A stretch of 64,000 nt of DNA from Primula veris (GCA_963682055.1 OY821747.1:18402258-18466257), one strand, 5' to 3'; shown: positions 43,371 through 56,110, counted from the first letter of the stretch. The notes: a model not told the origin generated them from the letters alone. Translations and numbers: made by a program.

Positions 43371-45345
43371 AATAATAATAAAATGTCAGTGATTCTAAAT
43401 ATCTTATTTTATATATTAAAATTATATAAAAATACAATCATTGGATTGTATTTATTTCATTCGTTAAATTGAACCATAAAAGATGTGAGTGAATAATGGA
43501 CTCTAGAGAATTTGAATCCGTCTAACTGTTATTTTTTAACAAGTAGTGTGATTGTGTTTACTCAAACTATACATCCATTTAAAAATTTATGCAAAGTCTA
43601 TGATAAATTTATGCTCAAAATGTAAACATCAAACGCCAAACGCATAATATTTTATATTTCTCTCTCCTTGAACTGATTTATGTGAGTTCATCTAATGTGA
43701 ATTCCTTCCATCCAATAGGGTTTAATCGATTATTGGTTCAACACTGGATTTATTGATTGAATTTATATAAGACTTATCAAAGTGGGATTATTGTTTATCC
43801 AACTGGGTTTATGAATGTTTAAATCAAGTGTGTGATCTAATTGTTTATTCTACGTATAAGAATTCGATTGTTGTTTCATATGTAAAGTATTCTAAAATAG
43901 GTCATACTTATGCAATTGAAATCAAAGTTGGTTTATCAAAAGATTAGATTATAGTTTTAGCTAATTTTATTTTCTAAATGAAAAAAACAAAAATCATTCA
44001 AACAAATGGCATAATGGTGGAGTGGGATCGATCTCCACATATGCATAGTTGAATAAGAGCAAGGAGAATAGAGATGAGACAATAATTTTGATGTCCCAAT
44101 TATTATTGTCGGTGGATCCGTTGCCTGAGATCTGATGGATGATTAAAAAATCTAACTATCCTAACTACGTAGTATTAAAAAAAAAGATGCTCAATTTATT
44201 AAACGAAAGTTTGCTTGCCTTTTTATTTTAGGTGATAATGAATACCTCACATAACAAAAATGCTAAATTAAAAGGAAATGTATAGATTGACTCATACAAC
44301 TGGCAAGCAAGTTGCTTGCTCTTACCAAAAGAACGGAATTCTTCAAATCAATTGACCTTACCAAAAGAATTGCTTTCTAGGGAAATACCATTGAATATCA
44401 GTGTAGTAAACACTAATACTTTTGAGCTTATACAACTAGAGGGCAGTTCTAAAGCAACTAGTGACGAAAGCATATATAAAAATGAAGAAGATGCGACCAG
44501 TATTAACCCTAGATCGGATAAGCAAACAGAGCAAAACAATCAAATCACCAAAGTGCATATAAATATTAATGAAGGTGAACTAGTAGTTGATCTCTACTCA
44601 TCAAATTGGGAAACATAAGTGGATGAAAAAGAAGAGAAAAAAAAGGAAATTAGTCAAAATTTTGAAAGGAATTAAAATTTTCAGAGACGAAAATAAAATA
44701 AAAACACATCGTTACAATAACAGACACAAGGCTTGATCAAATAACAACTACTATGATCTCTATGATTGTGAGAACTATGATAGTTGCTAATTTATATATT
44801 TTTATTGGAAAAGCATTTGATGACTAGTGTGTTTAATTACGAAGAATAGATCTACTCAACGAATTTACCTGATTTGGTGGTGGATCTCTCCAAGATCATC
44901 GAAAGTTCACCATATCCCCTCGCGATGTTTAATTGCAGACAGAGAGAAGAGATAGAATATTAATAGAAAAGCTTTGTTTATATCAACAACGGTGTTTCAA
45001 TTGCAGACAGAGAGAATAATTAGAAGATTAAGAGGTGGAAGATTGGTCTTTCAACGAAGGTATTAATCTTTCACTGTTATTTCTTTTGGTCCCTCAAGTT
45101 GTATTTTTTCTATGTTTTATTTTCCTTTCTAATATGGTCGTAGGCCATTTAAACTTTATAAATCAATAAAAATGGAATAGTGGGTCTCCCACTTTTAATT
45201 AAAAAAAAAAGTTGCTTGCTCTTGGCCATTAGCACGGGTAAAATATAGTGAAGTTAAATCATAGACCCACGACAGGACGTAATGTCAGATAAACATAATA
45301 GAACACTGGAAAAGATGAGTGTTCTAAATCGCAGTACCACATGCA
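43371..45345. repeat. block C, second copy, carrying a LINE insertion
   Basis: Collinear with 25491-26684, with an ~80-bp deletion and a LINE inserted at 44324. It ends at the CACTA terminus. Confidence 0.88.
44324..45208 (+). mobile_element. 5'-truncated LINE with target duplication
   Basis: Ends in a poly-A run after AATAAAAATGGAATAGTGGG. Flanking duplication AAGTTGCTTGCTCTT (44309-44323, about 45209-45223). The uninterrupted site is at 26539-26551. Positions 44324-44618 are open and read TKRTEFFKSIDLTKR or, in the longer frame, LTLPKELLSREIPL ... VVDLYSSNWET with a stop; no domain recognised. The rest is a 3' UTR ending in TGTATTTTTTCTATG-type LINE sequence. Confidence 0.9.
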
Positions 45346-45650
45346 CACTATAGGAAAATTTGTTTCTGCCGACAAAAAAATGGCGACGAAATAAAAATTT
45401 ATCGGCAAAAATCAATTTAACCCGACGAATTTTAATATTTTGTCGGGGAAAATCTCGGCACGAAATTGTGGAGTAGGATAAACTCCTGCCGACAAAACAG
45501 CGACGAAATACTTTTGTCGCGTCAATTCCCACCAACGAATTTATCACGTTTTGTCGGTCTACAAAAAACAATTGCAAGCCGACAAATAGCCTGAGACATA
45601 TTTCGTCGGGTGAGGTATTGTTTGGGTTAAAAATTGAATTTGATTTGGCT
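45346..45650. repeat. CACTA left subterminal repeat region
   Basis: Repeated CCGACAAA / TTTGTCGG and GGCGACGAA motifs in both orientations, the usual transposase-binding array of CACTA ends. The same array recurs at 55289-55600. Confidence 0.8.
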
Positions 45651-45927
45651 ATAGAGTGTCTACTATCATGAGGTCCAATTATAATCATTAATATAGGAAA
45701 AAATAATTACTAATGAAATCATGATAGGTGATTAAATTTAATTGTAATATTTTTGTAACTAACAGGATAATGTATAAGAGAGATAATATTTTCATATAAT
45801 TATTTAGTAATAAATCTTACACATATATCTTAAACGAGAAGGAAACTAATTTTTTAACTCAATCTTGTAAATTTGGATGATGAAAATATTTTTATGTTAG
45901 TAGCATCTAGACATTCAAATAAATAAC

Positions 45928-46218
45928 TGTGACGACCCAGATTTCCAGGAAGAAAATTCTATAGTGCGGTGTTATGCGTCAGTCCTACATCGCCCATATA
46001 TGAGAGTACTCATGTGGTATATGAGCTTAAAGATCCATTTTCTATCAACAAGGCCTATTAAAAACGTGCGGCACAATAGCGAGAACGAAACTCCACAGTT
46101 AAGCGTGCTTAGCTTAGAGTAGTATCAGGATGGGTGATCTCCCTGGGAAGTTGTGCCAAAGCGGACAATATTGTTGATACGGGCGTGGCGATTCGGTCCG
46201 TGGGGCCGGGTCGTTACA
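45928..46218 (+). mobile_element. Cassandra solo LTR in CACTA
   Basis: 291 bp, TGTGACGACCCAG ... GTCGTTACA. Perfect target duplication ATAAC (45923-45927, 46219-46223). Here the element is on the plus strand. The 5S domain is about 46085-46151, with A box AGTTAAGCGTGCTT intact and one C-box change (GGATGGGTGATC). The second CACTA copy has the empty site at 55810-55814. Confidence 0.96.
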
Positions 46219-47676
46219 ATAACTATCGAAGTAAATTCAAGTTTACTCACTTAAAAACTAAAGTTGGTGATACAACTTAAAATTATAAAAACAACTAAAA
46301 TTTATTGTTTTTGTTTATCTTACATTTTTTTTTTTTGTAAAATGTACTATTTTTATATGTATGTATAAATTCTATTGTTTCTTCTAGATATTATTTTTGT
46401 TTATTTTAGGTGATCGAATTTGATATAAAGATATAGAATAAAAGTTATTTATAGTATAGGTATTCATTAATTTTATATAAATTAAATATTTTTTTAATAT
46501 TGTAATAGTTAGTTTCGTTTTACTAAGGACAGCCTCCATTAATTGCAAAGAGTTGGCTCATCCTACAAATATCATCATTATTCATTATTTTGTCAGAGTT
46601 GGATTAAAAAATTAAGTAGAGGCTTAATTATAACATATTTTGTACATTCAAACAAATCATCCCTTTTCTATCACCACAATCCTCTAACCTCCATTCTTCC
46701 TGATCACCCATCACCGTTTATTCGTATATAGGGACGTTTTTTTAGAACTATTATCACCTTCAAATTGATTTAGTTTGACGAACTATAAAGTTATATCTTG
46801 GTTTTGTGGGTAATTTTCTTGTCTAATTTAATAATTATTATTGAAAACCCAAAATACACTAATCAAGTTGAAATTCAGTCCCAGTAATACGTATAAGTAT
46901 TTGATAATGTACTTTGTGCCTTTTTTTATCACTTTCCCACATCTGCTTATACCCTTCACAATTTCATCTATAAATTATTGTAAATCACGTATAATAATTT
47001 TAGTCTCTTTATATTAACGTTCATACTAAATTATGCTAACAAGGTGTTCGATAAAATGCTTATACTATTATATATTGGTTTCAAACTACTCTAGCTACTT
47101 TGGGTGTTTTTAGATTTTCTTTTTATTAGCTTACGATATGAAGTCCAATTTTGTTATATATCTTCTTAATTTTGTTAGGTGATATTAGTGTTATTACATG
47201 GATGTATTTTAATGATTTATAAAAATCTTTGATTTGTATTATATTTGTGGCGTCTAATTTTTAAGCTTTATTTAATTGTCTTAGTACAACTTTTTCTATT
47301 GTGTTTCGACTTTTATTTTTATGTGGTCAGTTTTACCCATCTTTTCGTGTTGGTCATTAAATAAATATTTTCAGATGGTTAAACAAGTAATTAATTTACA
47401 ACTTACTATAACAAATAAAGTCTTATTTGTTTAATATATTAATTTCTTTCTCCAACAGTTGGTGATAGAAATATATTTTGGCAGTAGATTTATTTTAATG
47501 GGATTTTCAAGAAAAAAATTGTTGGATCATTCTAGTCATAGTTATTTGTTTGATAATTTCATTAATGTTTTTTTTTTTTTACTTTTAGAAATTGGATTGT
47601 CAGGTTTTGGGTTTTCATGCTTCTTTGAGCTTAAACAATTTTTTTTCTTTTGTACAGCATAAACTCAGCGCTACAT
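46219..47676. other. CACTA internal non-coding region
   Basis: AT-rich with no ORF of value. Its first ~270 bp match 55815-56110 in the other CACTA copy. It probably holds the transposase promoter and first intron. Confidence 0.6.
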
Positions 47677-50600
47677 ATGGATAGAAGTTGGATGCGCAAC
47701 CCCAACCATGTGAGTACTCAATATGAAGAAGGGATCAAAGATTTCATCGAGAATGCCAAAAACCATTTACATCAACAAAATAAAATCAAGTGTCCATGTA
47801 TGTAGTGTAGTAATTTAAAGAAGTGGGAATTGGAAGCAGTTCATAAACATTTATTTAGATATGGTATTGAGCCTTTCTACAATCCATGTATCCATCATGG
47901 TGAAGGCCCATATTGTAATGAAACACATTCAAATATTGTCCGACAATCAGATGATTGCCATAATGATGAGGCTTTGAACATGGTTAATGATGCCTTTCCC
48001 TATGCATCAGGTGTATCTGGAAATCAAAATATGGATTATGATGATGATTTTGATAATTTAGAAGGGTGTAGGTCAACTTTTTGTACTATTGAGGATTATA
48101 AAAAGTACGAGAGGCTGTTAAACAAGGCTCAACTAGAATTGTATCTTGGGTGCATTGAGTTTTCGATTTTGTCTGCGGTTGTAGAGCTGATGCACATGAC
48201 AGTCACATATTTAGTGTCTAATAAATGTTTTGATGTCATGCTAGATATAATGAGGCGTATGCTTCAACGAAATCATTGATTGCCTCAGACTCATTATCAT
48301 TGTATGAAGATATTAAAAGATCTTGGGTTAGGTTATGATAAGATTGACATTTGTCCCAATGATTGTATTTTGTTCGATAAAGAAAACGAAGGAAAGGAAA
48401 AGTGTCCTGTTTGTGGTGAGTCACGATACAAGAATCAAAAAAGTAATGTTCAGGACAATCATGGGAAGGATCAAAAGAAAATTCCTCAAAAGGTTTTGCG
48501 CTACTTTCCATTGAAGCCTAGATTACAACGTCTTTAGATGGCAAACCACATAACTTCTAGTATGAGATGGCACAAGGAAGAAAGAGTGTAAGATGGTATA
48601 ATGAGGCACCCTGCAGATAGCGAGTCTTGGAAAGAGTTTGACCGTATGTATCCTGATTTTGTTGAAGACCCACGTAATGTGAGATTGGGACTCGCTTCAC
48701 ATGGATTTAATCCTAATAATAATATGGCTAAGTCATATAGCATGTGGCCAGTCATTACTATCCCATATAACCTTCCTCCTTGGCTGTGCAATAAAAAAGA
48801 ATTTTCCATGTTGTCTTTATTGATTCCTAGACCTAAAGCTCCGAGTGGGCGGATTGATATTTCCTTAAGGCCATTAGTCGATGAGTTAAAATATCTGTGG
48901 GAAAATGGTGTGAAAACTTATGATAAAACCACAAATTCTACATTTATGTTGCGATCAGCCCTTTTATGGACAATAAATGACTTTCCTGCTTATGAAAATT
49001 TGTCGGGTTGGAGAACGAAGGGTTATAAAGCATGTCTGGTCTGTAATAAAGATATCACATCTTTGGGGATAAGGGGAAAATTTTATTACATGGGACATCG
49101 TCGTTGGTTACCATATGATCATCCATGGCGTTTGAATGGTGAAGCATTTGATGGCAGTGTTGAACATAGAGGTCGAACTAGAGAGTTCTCAGGAGTTGAC
49201 CATTTGGACCAATTAAATAAATAACTGACTTTGATGAGAAAGAGAAGAATCCTACTTCCGATGGTAAAAAAAGAAAGGCTCCTATGGAAAATGCCAAAAA
49301 TCCTATGTGGTCCAAAAAAAGTATATTTTTTGAGTTGCCGTATTGGTCCAATCTTAAAATTAGACATAATCTTGACGTGATGCACATTGAAAAAAATGTG
49401 TGCGACAGTGTCGTTGGCAGCATTTTAGGCATCGATGGAAAAACAAAAGATACATTTAAAGATAGGCAAGACTGTATGGATTTAGGCATCAAGAAAAAGT
49501 TATGGTTGCAATATAAAGGAGATAAACTTTTGAAAAGTCATCCTTATTATACAATGAAGCCATCTGATAAACATGACTTCATGCAATTCTTGACCTCAAT
49601 CAAATTTCCTGACGGGTTTGCTTCTAATATTGCCAGTTGTGTTAATACTGAAAAAGGAAAACTAACAGGGTTAAAGACACATGATTGCCATGTACATTTA
49701 CAACGTATTTTCCCTGTTGGTATTCATAAATACTTTCCACTAGAAGTTGTTGATCCCATCATGCACATTTCAAGTTTTTTCCAACAGTTATGTGCAAAAT
49801 CTGTCACGGTGTCAAATATGGAGAGGTTGGAAAATGAGATTGTTCTCACTCTATGCAAAATTGAACAAGTATTTATTCCAGCCTTTTTTGATGTAATGAT
49901 CCATTTGTTGGTACATATTGCACGTGAAGTCAAGATAGCCGGCCCTGTAACTTTTCGATGGATGTATCCAATTGAAAGGTAAATTTAAATTATTACATGT
50001 TTATTGCGAATATGATATTATTTTATTTAGTTTGTAGTATAATATTTTTAACTCTAACTTTTTTTCATTGTAGATTGATGGGAACTTATAAGAAGTATGT
50101 GCGCAACAGAGCTCATCCCGAGGGTTCCATAGCGGAGACATATATCGCTAATGAGGCTTTAACTTTTTGTTCAGAGTACCAAAGCAACGTGGAGACGTTA
50201 TACAACCGCATTGATAGACATGATGATGGTGGTGTTCGATCTCAAACAGTTGATGTGTTTGCACAAAAGGCTCGCCCGTTTTCTTTGAAGTCAACTAAAC
50301 AATTGTCTAAAAAAGAAATCGAGGTGATTCAATGGTACATATTGGAGAATTGTGAAGAAGTGCAGGATTATATGGAGTAAGTTATAAGATTTTTTTTCTT
50401 TCCTTTTTTTAAATATTAAATTTCCGTTTATGAATAAAATAATGTTTTATAGGGAACACGCAAGCTTATTAATGCAGACTTCTAAACATGATATTGAAGG
50501 CAGACAAATGAGAGAATTTCCATCTTGGTTTAAGAAACGGGTATGTAGTTAATTGTATCATTTTTTATCTTACTTGTTATTATTATTTTTCACTTTTCAG

Positions 50601-51457
50601 TATAAATTGTTGCCATTACCATTGATATTTTTTTATTAGATGGAAGCTTTACGAGAAGAATCTTCGCCATTATTCAATGTGAAATTACTTGAGCTAGCAT
50701 CAGGACCTATTAGATTTGAAACATACATGAGCTCCGTTGTTAATGGAATCAAATTTGTTGGTGAGGCACGTGATGACAGGTTGAAAATGCAAAACAGTGG
50801 TGTATATGTTCCTGGATCCTCAGAAACTGGGTCGATACATTACTATGGGAAGTTACTGGATGTGGTGGAAGTGTTGTACATGCGACGCTATCGTGTGATT
50901 CTGTTTAGGTGTCACTGGTACAACACAAATCCTGAAGTTAGAGGAAGCATAAGGAACGATTACCATCCAAAATCGGTTAACACAAACACACGATGGTTTG
51001 AAGATAATCCATACATTCTTGCAACACAAGCTCAACAAGTATTTTATTTAGACGACTGTAAGGCAGAGCCTGGTTGGAAAGTGGTTCAAGAGATGACACA
51101 TCAAAACGTATGGGACATTCCAGCCAAAAAGACTGTCCAACCAAATAAAGAAGTTGATGCGTATTAGGAACATTCATCTTCGATTGAATTGCAACAAAAG
51201 ACATTCCCTACATACAGTATACATGTTGTAGTACCCGATATTAGAATGGATGTTGATGCTATTGCTATAGATGCTATAACTATTGATCTTGGCCCATTAC
51301 CAAAAAGTGTAAGGTTAATCATGAAAACTTCATTGCTGATGATGGTAACAACGATTATGAATATAGTGATGACTATGAAGATGAAGATGAGAATGATGAT
51401 TCTAATAGTGATAATAATGATGGTGGTGATGATGATGATGATAGAGATTATTATTGA
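47677..51457 (+). pseudogene. CACTA transposase (TNPD / Transposase_21 type), inactivated
   Basis: Starts ATG at 47677 with MDRSWMRNPN, the N-terminal transposase-associated domain (YEEGIKDFIENA, CPC..C, HLFRYGIEPFYNP). The core Transposase_21 region spans about 48600-49450 (MRHPADSESWKEFDRMYPDF, LWTINDFPAYENLSGWRTKG, CLVCNKDITS, MGHRRWLP, LDVMHIEKNVCDSV). A DUF4218-like part (MHISSFFQQLCAKSV ... REVKIAGPVTFRWMYPIER) is cut by an intron after ER/GTAAAT (49979), and the next exon begins at 50074 (LMGTYKKYVRNRAHPEGSI). A DUF4216-like domain lies at 50640-51167 (GVYVPGSSETGSIHYYGKLL). An acidic tail of Asp/Glu/Asn runs to TGA at 51457. Lesions: TAG at 47803, TGA at 48277, TAG near 48535, further stops near 48588 and 49222, and a frame change before 49284. 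Confidence 0.9.
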
Positions 51458-52522
51458 TCATTTCATTTAGGGTTTTGCGGCTTTGTCTTTACTGAAAAAT
51501 TCTTATGCTTGTTTTACTGCACTTGTAATGTTTTTAATAATGATATTTTAATTAAGGGTGTTTATCTTTCATTTATTTGCAACTGCAATCTTATTCATTT
51601 TCTTGTTTACTTTAGTGTACTTGGTTTACTCTAATCTTATTAGAAAGTTTACATGGTGTCTGTAAAAAAAATGAAGTTGCAGTGAAGGACAAAACATTTT
51701 ATCTTTTTATCACATAAAAACCATCTAACAAACAGGTTCTTTCTCATCTTACATTGCTCTTAAATTTTTATAGACTTGTCTTTTGGAAAGTTTTTGGCTG
51801 GAATTGATATCTAACAGGATCCATGGCTTTAGTCGATGGCATTTTGCTGGTTGTACATGTACATGGGTCGCCTTCAGTCTAAAGCCAAAAAATACTTTTC
51901 AAGGATAGAAGAACACGACTCTTTTAGTTCTGAAACAACTTATATAAGCTTTATGATTTCGAGTCGCCTTTTATTTTTTCTAAAATAGTTCCCCCATTAT
52001 TAATTTTGTAGTTGCATCTTTCTAAGAGTTCTAGTTTTTTCTGTTTGATTTGTTCTAGAGTGGATGACTTATTTCTTGGTTGTTATAGCAGTTGAGAAAT
52101 TTCTTGGTTGACATAGCTGACTCTTTTACTTGTGTGGTGTTTCATTTCAAATTCATACGTTGACTAAAAATAATTGATTCCTCCGTGCAATTAAAAAAAA
52201 AAGATACAAATGTATGAACTTATCTGCCAAAAAAATAGAAGGATAAAGCTATAGCCACAGATCAAGTAATAAATTGTTTAATTAAATCATGTGTCCAAGA
52301 CTCGATACATATTGATATAAAAAATGTTCAGAAATGTTTTTTTTAATGTAACCTTTTTCATTCTTTATATAGATAAACCTTAATTTCTTCATCTACGATT
52401 AAAATTATATCTTCAAGTTTATAAAAATTATGTATGAGTATAAATTTAGCATCGAGTATTTTCTTTCATCTTATACTTCTAATGATTATTAGTGGTTATT
52501 TTTTATGTGTGCTTAGGAGGAG
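51458..52522. other. CACTA inter-gene region
   Basis: No ORF or known motif. In active CACTA elements this interval would hold earlier exons of the second gene (TNPA-like); I cannot recognise them. Confidence 0.5.
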
Positions 52523-52930
52523 ATGATGTCTCAAGTAAAAGCAATACTCGAAGAATTGGCTGTTGGATATCCCGAAAGTACAAAAGTTGAGAAAATTATT
52601 GTTGTCGTGGATGCTGGTCAAAAAATATTAATAAAGACGCTAGGTACAAGGGCTGGAAAGGAAATTCGAGGGTTAGGTTTCAGAAGGTATCGAGACCCGG
52701 AGTCATCTAAAACTACACAAGATGGTACATCATCTCGTATCAATGAGTTAGAGCGACAATTGGCCAATGAGAGGACTGCTAGGGAAGACACGGAACGACG
52801 TCTGCATGCATCGGAAAGAATGACATATGCGTTAGCAAAATCTTTTTACAACCAAGGTTTTACACTTCCGGAAGAAGGGTTCGAAAAAATTGTAGAGGAT
52901 AAGCACGATGATGACAGTACATCTACATGA
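52523..52930 (+). CDS. coiled-coil protein segment, possible TNPA-like last exon
   Basis: 135 codons open from an ATG preceded by TGCTTAG, which could be an intron acceptor. The first half reads EEMMSQVKAILEELAVGYPE and KEIRGLGFRRYRDPESS. The second half is a charged coiled coil (RINELERQLANERTAREDTE). CACTA elements usually encode a second protein that binds the subterminal repeats, with such a C-terminus. No DNA-binding part is seen here, so it is either a fragment or the final exon of a spliced gene. Confidence 0.5.
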   Translation: MMSQVKAILEELAVGYPESTKVEKIIVVVDAGQKILIKTLGTRAGKEIRGLGFRRYRDPESSKTTQDGTSSRINELERQLANERTAREDTERRLHASERMTYALAKSFYNQGFTLPEEGFEKIVEDKHDDDSTST

Positions 52931-53139
52931 TAGATGTTTCATGTTTTTATGATTTAGAATTTATATTTAGAGTTATTCATTTATATTACTCGTTTTGTCA
53001 ATAGGTGTTGTTTGGATCTTTAACATGGAATTTATTTTATTGATTGTTTTTCATAATATTAATCTTAATATTCGTTTAATTAATTATTAGATAAAAATAT
53101 ATTTTGTAATGATTAATTTTAATAATATACTATAGATAG

Positions 53140-53423
53140 ACTAAATTATCGCCGACAAATCATTTCTCCAAAATCGAAGTGAAATGTTACATAATAAGAG
53201 TTGTGCCGACAAATCTTTTTTCAAACAATGAGTTAGATTCGTCGTTAAAAAATCTTTCTGCCGACGTAATATTTGTCGGGAAGTCCATTCTTCGTGAACT
53301 TATGATTCACATATAGCGACGAAATTTTACGTCAGAACAAATCTAGCGATGAACAATTTTTGTCGTCCGATTCGTCGGCAAAAGTGAAACTTGCCAGACG
53401 AATTTAATTTTCGTGTGAAAGTG
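53140..53423. repeat. CACTA right subterminal repeat region
   Basis: GCCGACAAA, TTTGTCG, GCGACGAA and related motifs in both orientations up to TTTTCGTGTGAAAGTG at the end. The terminal CACTA has decayed to CACTT. Confidence 0.75.
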
Positions 53424-53592
53424 AAACGCCAATTAGTTAATACTCCTTTTATTTTGCCATTAAGTTTGACTTGGGTAAGAGTTTTCAAATTTATTAAACA
53501 TATCTCAAATGCTTTAATTTTTTCTCAATTAAAGCTAAACCAAAATAATGAGAATAATGTATTAATGTAAAAGAAAACAACATTTATATGTG

Positions 53593-54897
53593 ATAAAACA
53601 ATACCTTTGAAGATTTCTTGTTTCATGTGGAAGCTATTTTCCAAACCTGTCTCTCTTGATTGTAATTTATATAAATTTGGAATTCATCTTGCTTGCAAGT
53701 GTGAATGTTGTGGCAATAATGAAGAAAACATTGATAATCTATTCAACAATGGTAATATAGCAAACAACATTTGCAGATTCTTTGAAAAGAAATGGGGTGT
53801 TCAAGTGCAAAACTATTCTCTTAAGTGAAGAATTTTTATTTGGTGGTCCTTTATAAATAGGAAATTGGATTATGAGGAGAAAAAATCTGTCAAATTCTTC
53901 CCTCGTTGCTAATATGGTTTATATGGAAAATTAGATGCTCTTCTTGGTTTGAAAATATCAAGATGAAGGACAATGCTATTATTATTCAAATTAAGGAGTA
54001 CTTAAGGCTTGCTACTTATAAAGATCCCAAATTTTTCTAGTTGAGGGATGATACCTCAGAGAGTAAGATCAAAGTTAAAATAGTTAAATGGACCAATCCA
54101 CCTACATGGTATTCAAACCTTAATATTGATGAGTGCTATAGATCTACTAATGGGATAAGTGGAATTGGGGGTATACTTCGTGATTCTAAATGGGATTTTG
54201 TCTATGGCATCTCTAGAAGGATTACAAGTTGTTCTGCCATTATATCGGAGTTTAAAACTCTTTATTATGGTATACAAATTGCGCCTGAAATAGATTTGAT
54301 TATTGAAAGTGACTCATTGCAACATATCAACATCATGCAGAATAAGCAAAGCTGCCCTTGGAGATTAATGGAAATAAAAGACAAAATACAAGAAATTATG
54401 ATTGGAGTTACTTATCTTTTTCGCAATATCTTGAGAGAGGGGAACAAAGGGGCATATCTCATCGCTAATTCGGGTTGTAACGAAGAAAACACCATCTCTG
54501 TATCTATAGAAGACTTACCATTCCAACTTAGAGGCATAATTTATACTGAAAAATTGTGATTATCGAATTTACGAATATAATTGATCAAAGTTAGGGCTGG
54601 AAGGTGGGGAGGTTTATCCCTTTTCTTTCTGGCCTAGATGGAAATGAAGAGGCAAGGAAGGAGAGTGTAGCACTATTACATGATTTTACATCTGCGGTCC
54701 TCCTAATTTTTTATGGTTTCTAATTAAGTTTATGTACTTCGGTTTCTAGCAAGTTAACGTGTATATTATTTATATCTTCATTTTGGTTCCCAGTTTTGGG
54801 GAATTTGTAATTGGAACCCTTGTTTATTTTCTGTGGGGGTTTTCTCCCATTTTTTGCAATAAAAAGTGGGTTTTCCACACTAATTATTTTAAAAAAA
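53593..54897 (+). mobile_element. L1-type LINE 3' end with target duplication
   Basis: The zinc-binding region and RNase H of ORF2 are followed by a 3' UTR and an A-rich end (TAATTATTTTAAAAAAATT). Flanks share TAAAAGAAAACAA (about 53571 and 54899), consistent with a target duplication of 13 bp or more. It is the parent-like copy of the fragment at 38621 and lacks the Cassandra solo LTR. Confidence 0.82.
53607..54559 (+). pseudogene. LINE ORF2 C-terminus (zf-RVT and RNase H)
   Basis: 53607-53828 encode a zf-RVT-like region (KISCFMWKLFSKPVSLDCNL, HLACKCECCGNNEENIDNLF). 53829-54040 are frame-shifted (stop at 53826, TAG near 54038). 54041-54559 encode RNase H with NIDECYRS, SEFKTLYYG and ESDSLQ. 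The fourth catalytic Asp is lost (KGAYLIAN against KGADLIAN in the 39-kb copy). Inactive. Confidence 0.85.
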
Positions 54898-55287
54898 TTA
54901 AAAGAAAACAATACTTGTCTTTTTTCAAGTGATTACAAAAACCTCACAAATCTAATATACCTAAATGATAAGAAAATATAGACTTGGACTCATGCAACCT
55001 GTCCATTCCTCGTGAGCCGCTTATTTCTCCGAAACAAGAGATCAAAGTGATTTTCCTTGCTCTTGGTATTGTGGCAAGAGTTACTAATAGCAAAGCTACG
55101 TTTATGGACACAGGAAGACTTATTGACAAGTAAATTAACATAATAAGTTTTTAGATAAATCAAGTCACTCGAGTGTCACGGATGAACCTTGAAATTATTA
55201 CCATTACGAAATGTCAATGCAAGTGAGTTAAGGGTGAGTACGCATGTTATGAGAATAAATGAACAAATAGTATGGGCAAGAGATAAT
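54859..55287. repeat. block B, third copy
   Basis: Collinear with 24991-25405 and 39936-40355, with one ~50-bp local insertion (55000-55050). It ends where CACTA sequence begins. Confidence 0.85.
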
Positions 55288-55288
55288 T

Positions 55289-56110
55289 AACTACAGCAAA
55301 ATTTGTCTCTGCCGACAAAAAATTGGCGACGAAATAAAAATTTGTCGGCAAAAATCAATTTAACCCGATGAATTACAATATTTTCTCGGGAAAAATCTCG
55401 GCATAAAATTGTGGAGTGGGGTAAACTCGTGCCGACGAAATGGCGACGAATTACATTTGTCGCGTCAATTCCCACCAACGAATTTCTCGTGTTTTGTCGG
55501 TCTACAAAAAACAATTGCAAGCCGACAAATAGCCTGAGAAATATTTCGTTGGGTGAGCTATTGTTTGGGTTAAAAATTGAATTTGATTTGGCTATATACA
55601 GGGTGTCTACTATCATGATTAAACTTAATTATAATATTTTTGTAACTAACATGATAATGTATAAGAGAGATAATATTTTCATATAATTATTTAGTAATAA
55701 ATCTTACGCATATATCTTACATGAGAAGGAAACTAATTTTTTAACTCAATCTTGTAAATTTGGATGATGAAAATATTTTTACGTTAATAGCATCTAGACA
55801 TTCAAATAAATAACTATCAATGTAAATTCAAGTTTACTCACTTAAAAACTAAAGTTGGTGATACAACTTAAAATTATAAAAAGACCTAAAATTTATTGTT
55901 TTCGCTTATCTTACTTTTTTTGGTGTAAAATATACTATTTTTATATGTATGTATAAATTCTATGGTTTCTTCTAGATATTATTTTTGTTTATTTTAGGTG
56001 ATCGAATTTGATATAAAGATATAGAATAAAAGTTATTTATAGTATAGGTATTCATTAATTTTATATAAATTAAATATTTTTTTAATATTGTAATAGTTAA
56101 TATTGTAAAC
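55289..56110. mobile_element. second CACTA 5' end, truncated
   Basis: Begins (A)ACTACAGCAAAATTTG, a decayed CACTA terminus, then the same subterminal array and internal sequence as 45346-46500. Homology ends near 56100 with no transposase. It lacks the Cassandra LTR present in the first copy. Confidence 0.85.

Larger units (their letters stand above)
45346..53423 (+). mobile_element. CACTA (En/Spm) transposon, decayed
   Basis: The left end is CACTATAGGAAAATTTG. The right end read inward is CACTTTCACACGAAAATT, degenerate. Both ends carry many subterminal copies of GCCGACAAA/TTTGTCG and GCGACGAA. The body is about 8.1 kb with a TNPD-type transposase gene on the plus strand and a coiled-coil ORF after it. 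A 3-bp target duplication is not clear (GCA left, AAA right). A Cassandra solo LTR sits near the left end. Confidence 0.85.

Noticed and set aside
44316..44618. Host gene starting at 44316
   Set aside because: The ATG is formed by the target duplication and the frame then enters LINE sequence, so the start is accidental.
45254..45688. Minus-strand 144-codon ORF, similar to 55287-55616
   Set aside because: It is produced by GTCG/CGAC subterminal repeats of the CACTA end and occurs in both copies for that reason.
51189..51470. Met/Ile-rich plus-strand ORF
   Set aside because: It is the wrong frame of the GATGAT-rich acidic tail of the CACTA transposase.
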